In this document: one piece after another, positions 17,397 to 25,424 of the stretch | How positions within the stretch are numbered: position 1 is the stretch's first letter | Layout: each line of letters opens with the position of its first letter | From: Candidatus Bathyarchaeota archaeon | GTDB lineage: Archaea; Asgardarchaeota; Lokiarchaeia; Sigyniarchaeales; Sigyniarchaeaceae | Reading direction: 5' to 3' | Assembly: GCA_014729935.1 (NCBI GenBank) | Contig: WJJB01000079.1 | Coordinates: 1-48,310 of the forward strand | DNA: 48,310 bases | The notes under the pieces: model-generated | Told to the model about the DNA's origin: nothing | The model's database searches: none | The model's input: the letters and a program-made list of their open reading frames with translations, nothing else | Made by a program: the position numbers and the translations under genes

Positions 17397-18581
17397 TCAA
17401 GAATTCTTTTTCTTGCCACGCTTGAAGAGCTGCTTGATGCTGGAGCCAAGCTTGGAGAAATCAACCTTCCACCATGTTGGATCCATGATATCCTTGAAAT
17501 TTTCCTGGGTCATGGTGGTTAATCCTTTCTTGAATTTCGTTATCTCCCCGTCCCATTTATCCAGGTGTTTCTCGTATTTCGCTTCGATGTCATTTATGTA
17601 GGATTCCATCTTTTCATGGTATATCTTCAGGTCCTTGAATGTCAACAAAGCGATGCTAACATACTCCCCGTATTCTAGCAGGATCTTTTTATCCTCGTGA
17701 TCTAAGACCTTGAGTCGCTTGTCGCTGCTCACCATTTCCTTGATTAAACCCATAACTCCCACCACACCGGAGCTGAAAAGATCTGCAGGCACGCCGGCAC
17801 CATCCTTAAAATTCTCATCGTCCTCATCGATCACCTTGCCAAGATCGACATCCTTCTTGAGCAGTGATTCGTCGTACATGCATACTGCCGTATCAATGTG
17901 AAACACGTACACGTGTATGGTGAATTCTTCCCAGTGGATTTCGGACAGTGAGGGCACTCCCATGAATCCTATTCCCGTGAAAGCCAAGCCCGTGAGCACG
18001 GTGGAGCTCACGAAGATGCCATAAATATCCTCCCCCAATCCCGTGAATAAATCGCGCAGGAATTGCGCTCCAAGTGCGTACCCGATGCCATAAATGCAAA
18101 TTCCCAGGAAAATGAAGAAAAATTTCCTTCGCACCTTCCCGTACGTTCTTGACATAAGGATGCACAAGAAGCCGATCAGGAGCACGATCATGATGGGGGA
18201 AAAGATATAATACAAGATACGAACGATTTCATATGGTAAAAAGATGCATAGTACCGCTAAACCGATATACACGAACGGGAAAAAGGGATGTGACCAGAAC
18301 TTGAGCAAGATTTCACTTGCATACATGAAAACTGCCATCGCGATGAATGCGAATAATGCTCCGATGTTGTAATAAATATCCCCCGCACCGAAAAAATCCC
18401 AAGGTATCAGGAATACCCGGGTCATGCCCAGGCAGAAGTAAGATGCACCGAGCACGGAAATATGCCGTTCCTTTTTCTCCTGCATCCATCGTAGCAAGAA
18501 AAACCCGAACAGTTCCAAGTTGATGAATACTTCGATGAAATAGAAACCAAATAAAATGGGGTTTTCGATGAATACTGCCAT
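17397..18581 (-). CDS. Seven-helix membrane protein with longin/roadblock-like cytoplasmic domain
   Basis: 394 residues. About seven hydrophobic helices occupy residues 8-215, resembling 7TM receptor modules seen in front of signalling domains. Residues ~220-345 resemble the regulatory longin/roadblock-like fold common in Asgard proteins: a strand pair IHVYVFHIDTAVCMYDESLL, then ADLFSSGVVGVMGLIKEMV, a further strand pair, ILLEYGEYVSIALLTFKD, and a long helix. Residues ~320-360 may form a coiled coil, and the tail is strongly basic (KRGKKKNS). No kinase, cyclase or methyl-accepting domain is present. In eukaryotes longin and roadblock domains act with small GTPases, which hints at a membrane sensor tied to a GTPase; that is inference. 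A GGGAGGAAC ribosome site precedes the start. Confidence 0.72.
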   Translation of the reverse strand: MAVFIENPILFGFYFIEVFINLELFGFFLLRWMQEKKERHISVLGASYFCLGMTRVFLIPWDFFGAGDIYYNIGALFAFIAMAVFMYASEILLKFWSHPFFPFVYIGLAVLCIFLPYEIVRILYYIFSPIMIVLLIGFLCILMSRTYGKVRRKFFFIFLGICIYGIGYALGAQFLRDLFTGLGEDIYGIFVSSTVLTGLAFTGIGFMGVPSLSEIHWEEFTIHVYVFHIDTAVCMYDESLLKKDVDLGKVIDEDDENFKDGAGVPADLFSSGVVGVMGLIKEMVSSDKRLKVLDHEDKKILLEYGEYVSIALLTFKDLKIYHEKMESYINDIEAKYEKHLDKWDGEITKFKKGLTTMTQENFKDIMDPTWWKVDFSKLGSSIKQLFKRGKKKNS

Positions 18582-18681
18582 GTATTGCGTTCCTCCCGGG
18601 CGACGACCGAGGTTTAGCTCTCATTCAAGGTGAAAGTTTAATAAGTTTTGGTGGAAAATCCAAAGCATCTCCAGCAGAATG

Positions 18682-19773
18682 CTAGAACAACTCGTAGATG
18701 GTCGTCCGTTGGACCGGGATTTTCCCTGCAGTAAGGATTGCTCTAACCATCGATCTTGAGGGGAAATATTGCCCATGACGTCCTCCCGCCGAGCGAGTGA
18801 TATTTTCTTCCATGAGCGTTCCTGAAAAATCATTCGCGCCAGAATTGACCAATACTTGGCAAAATTTTACCCCCAGCTTCACCCACGAGCATTGGATGTT
18901 TGGGATGCAATCCTTGAAGAATAATCTTGCAATGGCGTGCATCTTTAGATCAAGCAACCCGTCGGGGGGTTTCACTATTCTCTTCAACCCTTCATTGATG
19001 TCGCCCTCATTCTGGAAGGGAAGGGGCACGAATTCAGTGAATCCACCTGTTTTTTTTTGGATTCCCCGGACAATTTCGAGATGTTTGATGATATCTTCGA
19101 TGGTTTCCACGTGGCCATACATGATGGTCGCCGTGGATGGTAATCCTGCACGATGAATCATCTTGATGATATCGATCCACCTGTTGGTGGGTATCTTGGA
19201 GGGGCAGATCCTCTTCCTCACGCCATCCACCAAGATCTCGGCAGCAGTTCCCGGCACGGATCCAAGACCTGCAACCTTGAGCCGGTCAAGAACCTCTTCC
19301 ACGGAACTTTTTTCCACCTTGGATAGATTCCAAATTTCTTGAGGGGAGAATCCATGGATGTGCAGTGTGGGTTCCACTTCCTTGATGGCTTGCAAATATC
19401 CTTCGATCACTTCAATGGTGAGATCGGGGTGAATGCCCCCTTGAATGCATATCTCGGTACACGCCGGTTCCAATTGCTTGGCTTCTAAAACCTTCTCCCG
19501 TACATCATCGTTGGTGAGAAAGTATCCACCGGGGTCATTGCAATCCACGTGAAATCCACAAAATCGACAATTGAATCTGCATACGTTGGTAAAATTGATA
19601 TTCCGGTTCACGACATAGGTAACCTGCTTTCCGTGAACTGCCTCGCATGATTGATTCGCGATTGATGCAAGGTGGAATGCATCATGTGACTCCATATTGA
19701 AGAGATCACGAAGCTCTTTCTTTTCGAGTTGATCCATGCTTTGCACGGAGTGCAATAGTTCGTTTTGCACCAT
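18682..19773 (-). CDS. cofH: FO synthase subunit 2 (CofH)
   Basis: 363 residues, the usual length of archaeal CofH. The radical SAM cluster motif is C65-x3-C69-x2-C72 in NVCRFNCRFCGF. GGIHPDL, HIHGFSPQEI, GLGSVPGTAAEIL and FVPLPFQNEG are family blocks that separate CofH from MqnC/MqnE menaquinone enzymes, though these are relatives. CofH condenses the tyrosine-derived radical with 5-amino-6-ribitylaminouracil; CofG then closes the deazaflavin ring to give FO, the core of coenzyme F420. The gene starts three bases after the cofG stop, so the two form an operon, in the order cofG-cofH. Cofactor F420 use by this organism is thus indicated. Confidence 0.95.
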   Translation of the reverse strand: MVQNELLHSVQSMDQLEKKELRDLFNMESHDAFHLASIANQSCEAVHGKQVTYVVNRNINFTNVCRFNCRFCGFHVDCNDPGGYFLTNDDVREKVLEAKQLEPACTEICIQGGIHPDLTIEVIEGYLQAIKEVEPTLHIHGFSPQEIWNLSKVEKSSVEEVLDRLKVAGLGSVPGTAAEILVDGVRKRICPSKIPTNRWIDIIKMIHRAGLPSTATIMYGHVETIEDIIKHLEIVRGIQKKTGGFTEFVPLPFQNEGDINEGLKRIVKPPDGLLDLKMHAIARLFFKDCIPNIQCSWVKLGVKFCQVLVNSGANDFSGTLMEENITRSAGGRHGQYFPSRSMVRAILTAGKIPVQRTTIYELF

Positions 19774-19776
19774 CAG

Positions 19777-20955
19777 TCATGAAATCAAAGCTACCACCTG
19801 TTTTAACACTTGAGTGGGTTTTCCACTCAACCAATCATAAAAAGGTTCATGCACGGCAGCGCGTTCCCGCAACCGGTATCCCTTGATTTTCAATTCTCGT
19901 TCAAGAGTATTCAACCGGGGCCAAGGTGAAGTTGGATTCACGTGATCTACTGATATTGGCGAGATACCCCCGAGATCGGAGGCGCCAGCAGCAATACAAG
20001 CAGTGACATCGTTGATATTGATGAGATTGGGCGGGACTTGGATTGCAACATCATCTTGCATGATGATCCTGGCAAGCCCCACCGCCAGATGGAGGTTACT
20101 CCTGCATGAATTAGTGAACGGGAATCTAATGGTGGCAGGAGGTGCTTTTAGTGGCTGCACGATAATTTCTTGTATGTGCCCATGTTGCTTGTTTACCCGT
20201 CTCAATGCTAACAGGGAGTCCAAGATATCAAGCAGTGATTCTCCAATCCCCAGCAGGATGCCAGAGGTGAATGGAATTCGCAATCTTCCAGCTGTTTCAA
20301 TCATTGCTAATCGCCTGGCGGGATCCTTTCCGGGAGAATGTTCGTGCACGCCCCCCGGTTCCAAGAAGGATTCATTTGTGGTTTCCAGCATTAGCCCCAT
20401 GGAAGCATTCACGTCTTTCAGGCGGCGCATCTCACTCTCTCCAAGCAACCCAATATTGGTGTGAGGTAATAAACCACGTGAAAGCGCATGATTGCCACGG
20501 GCGAGTAGCCAATCAACAAGATCGCCCGAGGTGATACCTTCTTCCTTCATCCTTGCAATGACCCTTTCATCATCCCCGGCGCCTTCTCCCCCGCAAAATA
20601 GGATTTCCTTGCACCCAACTTCTTGTGCCCTTGCCAAGTCCTCCCTGAAGTGCTCGATTGGATATAATAAATGATGTTTTCCCAAGGCATCCCCTTCATC
20701 TTTCATCTTGAAATTACAGTACTTGCAATCGTTCCTGCAAATCTTGGACACGGGAATGAACAGGTTCTTTGAATATGTCACGGTTCCATTATCGAGATAT
20801 CTCGCAATGGCATTACCGGTCCTGATGATTTCTTTGGCATTCTTGGTCAAAAAATCCTGCATCATGTCTGTTGATTGGTTGATTCGATGCACTAGGGAAA
20901 GAACTTGCACCCTGTCTTGCCAATGTTCCAAAATTGCAAGTAATGCTTCTATCAT
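19777..20955 (-). CDS. cofG: FO synthase subunit 1 (CofG)
   Basis: 392 residues. The radical SAM motif is C73-x3-C77-x2-C80 in KICRNDCKYCNF. EILFCGGEGAGDD, LPHTNIGLLGESE, MGLMLETTNES and FTSGILLGIGES are diagnostic of CofG. It completes the 8-hydroxy-5-deazaflavin chromophore from the CofH product. The first ~60 residues are longer than minimal CofG and helical. A likely AAGGAAA ribosome site is seven bases before the ATG. cofH follows three bases downstream. The opposite-strand gene at 21058 is divergent across about 100 bp, which therefore holds two promoters. Confidence 0.95.
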   Translation of the reverse strand: MIEALLAILEHWQDRVQVLSLVHRINQSTDMMQDFLTKNAKEIIRTGNAIARYLDNGTVTYSKNLFIPVSKICRNDCKYCNFKMKDEGDALGKHHLLYPIEHFREDLARAQEVGCKEILFCGGEGAGDDERVIARMKEEGITSGDLVDWLLARGNHALSRGLLPHTNIGLLGESEMRRLKDVNASMGLMLETTNESFLEPGGVHEHSPGKDPARRLAMIETAGRLRIPFTSGILLGIGESLLDILDSLLALRRVNKQHGHIQEIIVQPLKAPPATIRFPFTNSCRSNLHLAVGLARIIMQDDVAIQVPPNLININDVTACIAAGASDLGGISPISVDHVNPTSPWPRLNTLERELKIKGYRLRERAAVHEPFYDWLSGKPTQVLKQVVALIS

Positions 20956-21057
20956 GATAACGTTTCCTTGCAGGGTTCTAGGCCATAGCCAGCCGATTAA
21001 TCTAAGTTATGCCATGTAACCATTTGATTCAAACGTTAGCACGAAGAGTATGTCTTG

Positions 21058-21855
21058 ATGATCATGGTTCCAAGCAAAAAAGAGCTGGTAACCGTTCAAC
21101 AAATTGATGGGATGAGTACAAAGACACCTCATGCCAGGGAGCTGGAAACTATCGGAAAATCAGTGAAAACATTCCTTCCCCGTTATTCAAGGGATACAAT
21201 ACATGAAGTGGTAGATGAAATCGGTGGCAGTATCGACGACTTGGAATTCGGCGAAGATCTAACCATGTCCTTCACGTTTTTTCCAGAAGCGACCTTGCAC
21301 GTCGTGTATTATGGTGCGGATGAAGATGATGATCTCGTGAATGAACCCGATGTGCGATTCTTATTCTCGGGAAAGCGTGTCACGTGGGTATCGAGCGAGG
21401 ACTTGGCGAGTCTCGCAGATCTTACCATGGATTACGTCCGAGAGTTATTGGAATCACGAAATGGTGCCGCATCTTCGAAAGGAGAGGTAAAATCAGACTT
21501 ATTGCAGCGTTCAATCATGCAACGTGCGGAACCGTTTGCCCTCTTGAAAGCCATCGACATGCCTGACTTGGGAGAATTTGTGGATGCAAACATCAGCAGC
21601 AGGGATGGTACGTGGATCATGAAAAAGGAATTCTTTCCCGGCATCACCATCGTATTTGAGCATGATAGCAAGGGCCTGAAAGTCGAGTTCGCCGGCAAGA
21701 AACTCACGACCATGAATGATTACGCGAAGGACCAATTAGCCATTTTCCTCATGAATCACGTGTTGCGTTTCGTGCACCTGCGATATCCAGGGGAGGCAAA
21801 TCACCCAATCATTGAAAAAGCATTTTCGTTCTCATACTTGAAAGGCCACTCCTGA
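21058..21855 (+). CDS. Protein with a duplicated domain, unknown function
   Basis: 265 residues, cytoplasmic, acidic. Two related halves are visible: MSFTFFPEATLHVVYYG...DVRFLFSGKRVTW followed by a helix (~residues 70-135), and MKKEFFPGITIVFEHDS...LKVEFAGKKLTT followed by a helix (~195-250). Each reads F-F-P-x-x-x-hydrophobic strand, a turn, then a strand ending in G-K-x-hydrophobic-T, so the gene arose by internal duplication. I recognise no family. ATG at 21058 is chosen over the TTG at 21055; ATG 21064 is also possible. It lies divergent to cofG and upstream of the FAD oxidoreductase, which has its own promoter. Confidence 0.72.
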   Translation: MIMVPSKKELVTVQQIDGMSTKTPHARELETIGKSVKTFLPRYSRDTIHEVVDEIGGSIDDLEFGEDLTMSFTFFPEATLHVVYYGADEDDDLVNEPDVRFLFSGKRVTWVSSEDLASLADLTMDYVRELLESRNGAASSKGEVKSDLLQRSIMQRAEPFALLKAIDMPDLGEFVDANISSRDGTWIMKKEFFPGITIVFEHDSKGLKVEFAGKKLTTMNDYAKDQLAIFLMNHVLRFVHLRYPGEANHPIIEKAFSFSYLKGHS

Positions 21856-21870
21856 TGCATTTCCTGAAGC

Positions 21871-21878
21871 TTAATATG
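21871..21878 (+). promoter_or_regulatory. TATA box for the FAD oxidoreductase
   Basis: TTAATATG is centred about 26 bp before the ATG at 21901, predicting a leaderless transcript. There is no Shine-Dalgarno sequence in between, only a pyrimidine-rich stretch. Confidence 0.45.
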
Positions 21879-21900
21879 GTCCATTCTCCTCTATTTCTTC

Positions 21901-23430
21901 ATGGCACCCTCGCATGGCGTTATAATGGAACCCGAGAAGGAAATCCCCGTGCTCAGGGAAGTGGACATCTTGGTAATAGGCGGATCCCAATCAGGTGTTG
22001 CCGCGGCAGCATGTGCTCGAAGAGCGAATAAGAATGCCTCTGTCCTGATCGTGGAACAAAATGGCTACCTGGGTGGGCAGAGCGTGAGTGGTTTAGTTGT
22101 TCATTACGAGTTCAGGGAACATACGAATAACAAAGGACAGGTGATTGCCAAGGGTATCGGCAAGGAAATCATCGAGCGTGTCGTCTCGAAGGGGCACAGC
22201 GATCCCCTTTTCCAAGAATGGTTGGATGGAAAGGGACCCCCGTTCAAGAATGTCCCTGATGGTCGTGCACATGGTGATATCCCATTGGACGTGAATGATA
22301 TCAAGCTTGCATTGCTTGAATTATGTGAGGAAACAGGAGTCGAGATCTTGCTGCATGCAAAGGCGGTTGCAGCGCTCCCACTTGAAGAATCATCCGGTTT
22401 TCCCGCGAGTCGTGGCGTGTTCGTCGAAACCATCAATGGAAGATTTGCCATTAAGGCTCGGGTGATAATTGATTGTTCTGCGAATGCAGATGTTGCATGG
22501 TGGGTGGGAGGTCCTGACGCGGTTCACGTACCAGGAGTAAACGTGATGTCCATGCAAGCATACGCGTGGATCGAAAACGTGGATCTTGAAGCCTTTGTTG
22601 ACGGCGTGTGGAAACAGAAATCGTTCCAAGTACTGTACCCAAATGATGAAAAGCAAATGCGAGATCACGTGCACCAAGGAAAAACCATCATCACCCGCGG
22701 GTGGACAAGAACACTGGACGAGGTTTACGACCATGAACCAGAGTTGATAGACACCTACGATGAATTAGGCACGATTCCCCAAATCTACTTCTGGCTGAAA
22801 ACGGTGAAAACGACCAGGGTGGATTGTGATGGTAAAATGAAATACATTGGTACCTTTGCGATAGAGGGCCCCCAATTCAGGGATAGCCAAGTTGATCCCC
22901 TTGCAGTAACCCGTGCGGAGATTAACCAGTTGAAAGGTGTTCATTTACAAGCACGGATGCACAGGTATCTCCCAGGATGGGAAAATGCCCGCTTGGATAG
23001 GACGGTGTCAAGGATTGGTTTCCGCCAGACACGCATACCACGTGGCATTTACAAGCTAACCAAGGATGACGTGATCGGTCATGGCCGCTTCGATGACGTG
23101 ATTGGCAGGGGTAGCGGGCACGATATTGGTAGGGGGAATCCCGAAGCTGAATTTGGATATGATATCCCGTACCGCATTCTCGTTCCAGAGGCGATAGATG
23201 GGTTGCTATTTGGCGCCAGGTGTGTTTCAGTCGAGGATGAGACCACTGATGATATGCTCACGGCTTTAAACGCTCACAGGGGTATATCGACTTCCATGAT
23301 TGTCAGCCAAGCAGCTGGCGTGGCTGCAGCATTATGCATCAAAACGGGAATCGAACCACGGCAGGTTAACATTGGATTACTGCAGGAGGAATTACGAAAA
23401 CAAGACGTTATCTTGGATCCACCGAGCTAA
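21901..23430 (+). CDS. FAD-dependent oxidoreductase (FAD_oxidored family)
   Basis: 509 residues. An N-terminal dinucleotide-binding motif, DILVIGGSQSGVAAA with VLIVEQNGYLGGQSVSG, binds FAD. DVNDIKLALLELCEETGVEILLHAKAV and RVIIDCSANADVAWWVG are typical of the PF12831 family, seen near the flavoprotein parts of HdrA-like and ThiOx-like enzymes. Near the C-terminus YDIPYRILVPEAIDGLLFGARCVSV and AHRGISTSMIVSQAAGVAAAL close the FAD domain. It is cytoplasmic and lacks iron-sulfur motifs, so it is not HdrA itself. The substrate is unknown. It is convergent with the riboflavin reductase gene; only nine bases separate the two stops. Confidence 0.85.
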   Translation: MAPSHGVIMEPEKEIPVLREVDILVIGGSQSGVAAAACARRANKNASVLIVEQNGYLGGQSVSGLVVHYEFREHTNNKGQVIAKGIGKEIIERVVSKGHSDPLFQEWLDGKGPPFKNVPDGRAHGDIPLDVNDIKLALLELCEETGVEILLHAKAVAALPLEESSGFPASRGVFVETINGRFAIKARVIIDCSANADVAWWVGGPDAVHVPGVNVMSMQAYAWIENVDLEAFVDGVWKQKSFQVLYPNDEKQMRDHVHQGKTIITRGWTRTLDEVYDHEPELIDTYDELGTIPQIYFWLKTVKTTRVDCDGKMKYIGTFAIEGPQFRDSQVDPLAVTRAEINQLKGVHLQARMHRYLPGWENARLDRTVSRIGFRQTRIPRGIYKLTKDDVIGHGRFDDVIGRGSGHDIGRGNPEAEFGYDIPYRILVPEAIDGLLFGARCVSVEDETTDDMLTALNAHRGISTSMIVSQAAGVAAALCIKTGIEPRQVNIGLLQEELRKQDVILDPPS

Positions 23431-23439
23431 TTGCGGTTC

Positions 23440-24180
23440 TCATTCAGTTTGAACCTTTTCTTTTCCATTACACGGTTGAAACTTGGCAAGAAGGCCATTC
23501 CCGCATTTATTTATAGAGACAAGTTCCAACTGAATCGCGTGTTGCACCGTCTCGAATGCCTGACCCATCATGATGCAAGTTGCAGGTGGCACGTTCCCTC
23601 CAACGAGCACCGGGGCTATGAATACCCGAATTTCATCAATCAAATCGTCCACAAGTAATGATCCCGCTACGGTTCCCCCGCCCTCCACCATGATGGAGTG
23701 GATACCCTTGCTGAAGAGTTCCCGCCACAAGGTCTTTAAATTTACCAATTTGCCTTCACCGCAATCAATAAGTTCAACTCCAACCTTTTCCAAGGCGAGA
23801 ACTTTCGCACGATTCTCCATGGCTGCCGAGGTGGTACCAATGAGTACTCGCACTCCATCACGTTCTACAAGCAAGCATTGGGCATCAGTAGGAATCTTCA
23901 ACATGGAATCAATGATGATCCTATCGGGATTTTTCTTGGCCTCAAGGAACTTCACGCGCAATTTTGGATCATCAGATAACACCGTCCCGATTCCCACGCA
24001 TATTCCATCCACTGCATCCCGCAAGCGATGGACGCGCATCCAATCTTCTTTAGAAGAGAATGCGCTATCATTTGAGATGGTGGATAACCTGCCATCCAAG
24101 GACATGGCGCAGTTATAAATGGTGTATGGCCTTCCAACATTTCGTGGAAAGGGTTCCCTATGCTCGTTTTGTATGATCAT
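23440..24180 (-). CDS. Riboflavin-pathway pyrimidine reductase (RibD_C / ArfC type)
   Basis: 246 residues, a single RibD C-terminal (dihydrofolate-reductase-like) domain: CAMSLDGRLS, VHRLRDAVDGICVGIGTVLSDDPKLRV, MVEGGGTVAGSLL and DEIRVFIAPVLVGG. In archaea this NADPH enzyme (ArfC, MJ0671 type) reduces the ribosyl side chain of 2,5-diamino-6-ribosylaminopyrimidinone 5'-phosphate before deamination, as in fungi. The deaminase domain of bacterial RibD is absent. Its ATG overlaps the stop of the upstream amidohydrolase (ATGA at 24177-24180), implying translational coupling. The pathway product 5-amino-6-ribitylaminouracil also feeds FO synthesis by the nearby cofGH genes. Confidence 0.9.
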   Translation of the reverse strand: MIIQNEHREPFPRNVGRPYTIYNCAMSLDGRLSTISNDSAFSSKEDWMRVHRLRDAVDGICVGIGTVLSDDPKLRVKFLEAKKNPDRIIIDSMLKIPTDAQCLLVERDGVRVLIGTTSAAMENRAKVLALEKVGVELIDCGEGKLVNLKTLWRELFSKGIHSIMVEGGGTVAGSLLVDDLIDEIRVFIAPVLVGGNVPPATCIMMGQAFETVQHAIQLELVSINKCGNGLLAKFQPCNGKEKVQTE

Positions 24181-25376
24181 CCTAATCCCCTTCTCCCATG
24201 CATGTAGACTTGGTGGATATCAGCATTTCCAGCCCTGAGTAGCAAGCTTGCTAGAACGTTCCTTGTATTTGAGAAACGATGGTGGGAACCATCAAGCAGG
24301 AAAAATGATGCGTCCTTTCCCTTTTCCAACGAACCAGCACAGCGGTCTATTCCGATCAAACGTGCGGGATTAATCGTTGCCATCTGGAGTATCAAGGACG
24401 GGGGGAATTCCCAACCAGGATATAGCATCTTGAATAATCTCGTTGTAAAATTCAATTCGTGGAACATATCGGGGACATTTAGCATGACGTTATCGGTGCC
24501 GAGACAACACGTGATGCCTGATTCCACGAGTTCCATGTAGGGGGGATGTTCTACATCAATGTTCCCGAACAAAGATGCAACCCTTGGACATAGAATAACG
24601 CTTGAACCAGCACGGCGAATCAAGTCAATATCACCCCCATCGAGGAAATTGCAGTGCACCAAGTGAGCGCGGGTAGCCTGATCTTTCAATACACTCAATA
24701 ACCTGCTTGCATCGGACATTTTATACCTATCCTTGCTTTTCACCACGTTTTTCCTTGTTTCTGCAACGTGTGTTCCAAGAATGAGCCGTGGATTCTGCTT
24801 AAGTGCACTCCGAAACTCTTCCAAGAGCTGGTCATTCCAACCGTTTGGAGAACTAATATTGAATCCACGGAAGCATTCAAGCTGGGGTGCGGCTGCAATC
24901 ATGGCACGAATTGCACCAATCCTTTTTCCCGGTCGTCCCAGCATGACCGCCATTGATGGATGCCGTGCTGAATGGAATGCCTGCAAAGCCTTCATGCATC
25001 CATCCAATCCCCCCTCCCTGAAATCGATAAATAATATTGTCCCAGACCTTACCATGGATTCAAGGGTCTTGACGATTTCTAGCTGCATGACCTTGCGAGA
25101 CACTTTGGATAGCATCTGGTGCTTTAATCCATCCGGGGGTGCAACAATGCTTGCAAGGTCACCATGAAACGTGATATCCTTCATGAACGAATCTGCAACG
25201 TGAACATGGCCATTGATGAAAGCTGGTACGGCAATTAAATCTGAATCTACCTCATTTACATGTTCATCGATTGCCAAGATCTTGCCATCTTCGAAATAAA
25301 GGGAAAAATTTTCAATGAATCGCATGTCATTTCCCACGAACCCTCCTTTACATCGTATTTCTTCCCGTGCTACCAT
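24177..25376 (-). CDS. Amidohydrolase, deaminase-like; candidate archaeal riboflavin-pathway deaminase
   Basis: 399 residues of the metal-dependent amidohydrolase superfamily. H57 and H59 (INGHVHV), H203 (GTHVAET), H241 (LVHCNF) and D295 (LGTDNVM) form the metal site. E206, three residues after H203, is the position of the catalytic Glu in the cytosine/guanine/SAH deaminase group. No carbamylated Lys is needed in that group. The fold is thus set up to deaminate an amino-heterocycle. Its stop overlaps the start of the pyrimidine reductase. In archaea the step after that reductase is a deamination for which I know no well-established gene, so this enzyme is a good candidate. A different substrate such as a purine or deoxyadenosine remains possible. 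Confidence 0.88.
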   Translation of the reverse strand: MVAREEIRCKGGFVGNDMRFIENFSLYFEDGKILAIDEHVNEVDSDLIAVPAFINGHVHVADSFMKDITFHGDLASIVAPPDGLKHQMLSKVSRKVMQLEIVKTLESMVRSGTILFIDFREGGLDGCMKALQAFHSARHPSMAVMLGRPGKRIGAIRAMIAAAPQLECFRGFNISSPNGWNDQLLEEFRSALKQNPRLILGTHVAETRKNVVKSKDRYKMSDASRLLSVLKDQATRAHLVHCNFLDGGDIDLIRRAGSSVILCPRVASLFGNIDVEHPPYMELVESGITCCLGTDNVMLNVPDMFHELNFTTRLFKMLYPGWEFPPSLILQMATINPARLIGIDRCAGSLEKGKDASFFLLDGSHHRFSNTRNVLASLLLRAGNADIHQVYMHGRRGLG

Positions 25377-25392
25377 TGCGTGATCCCCCTAG

Positions 25393-25404
25393 AAGCACGT
25401 GCTT
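25393..25404. promoter_or_regulatory. 12-bp perfect palindrome upstream of the amidohydrolase gene
   Basis: AAGCACGTGCTT lies in the 48-bp gap between the stop of the C78-like gene and the ATG of the amidohydrolase. It could be an operator for a dimeric regulator or a small RNA hairpin. The CACGTG core is common in this DNA, so the palindrome may be chance. Confidence 0.25.
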
Positions 25405-25424
25405 GTATCTGCCGTAGAATGCAT

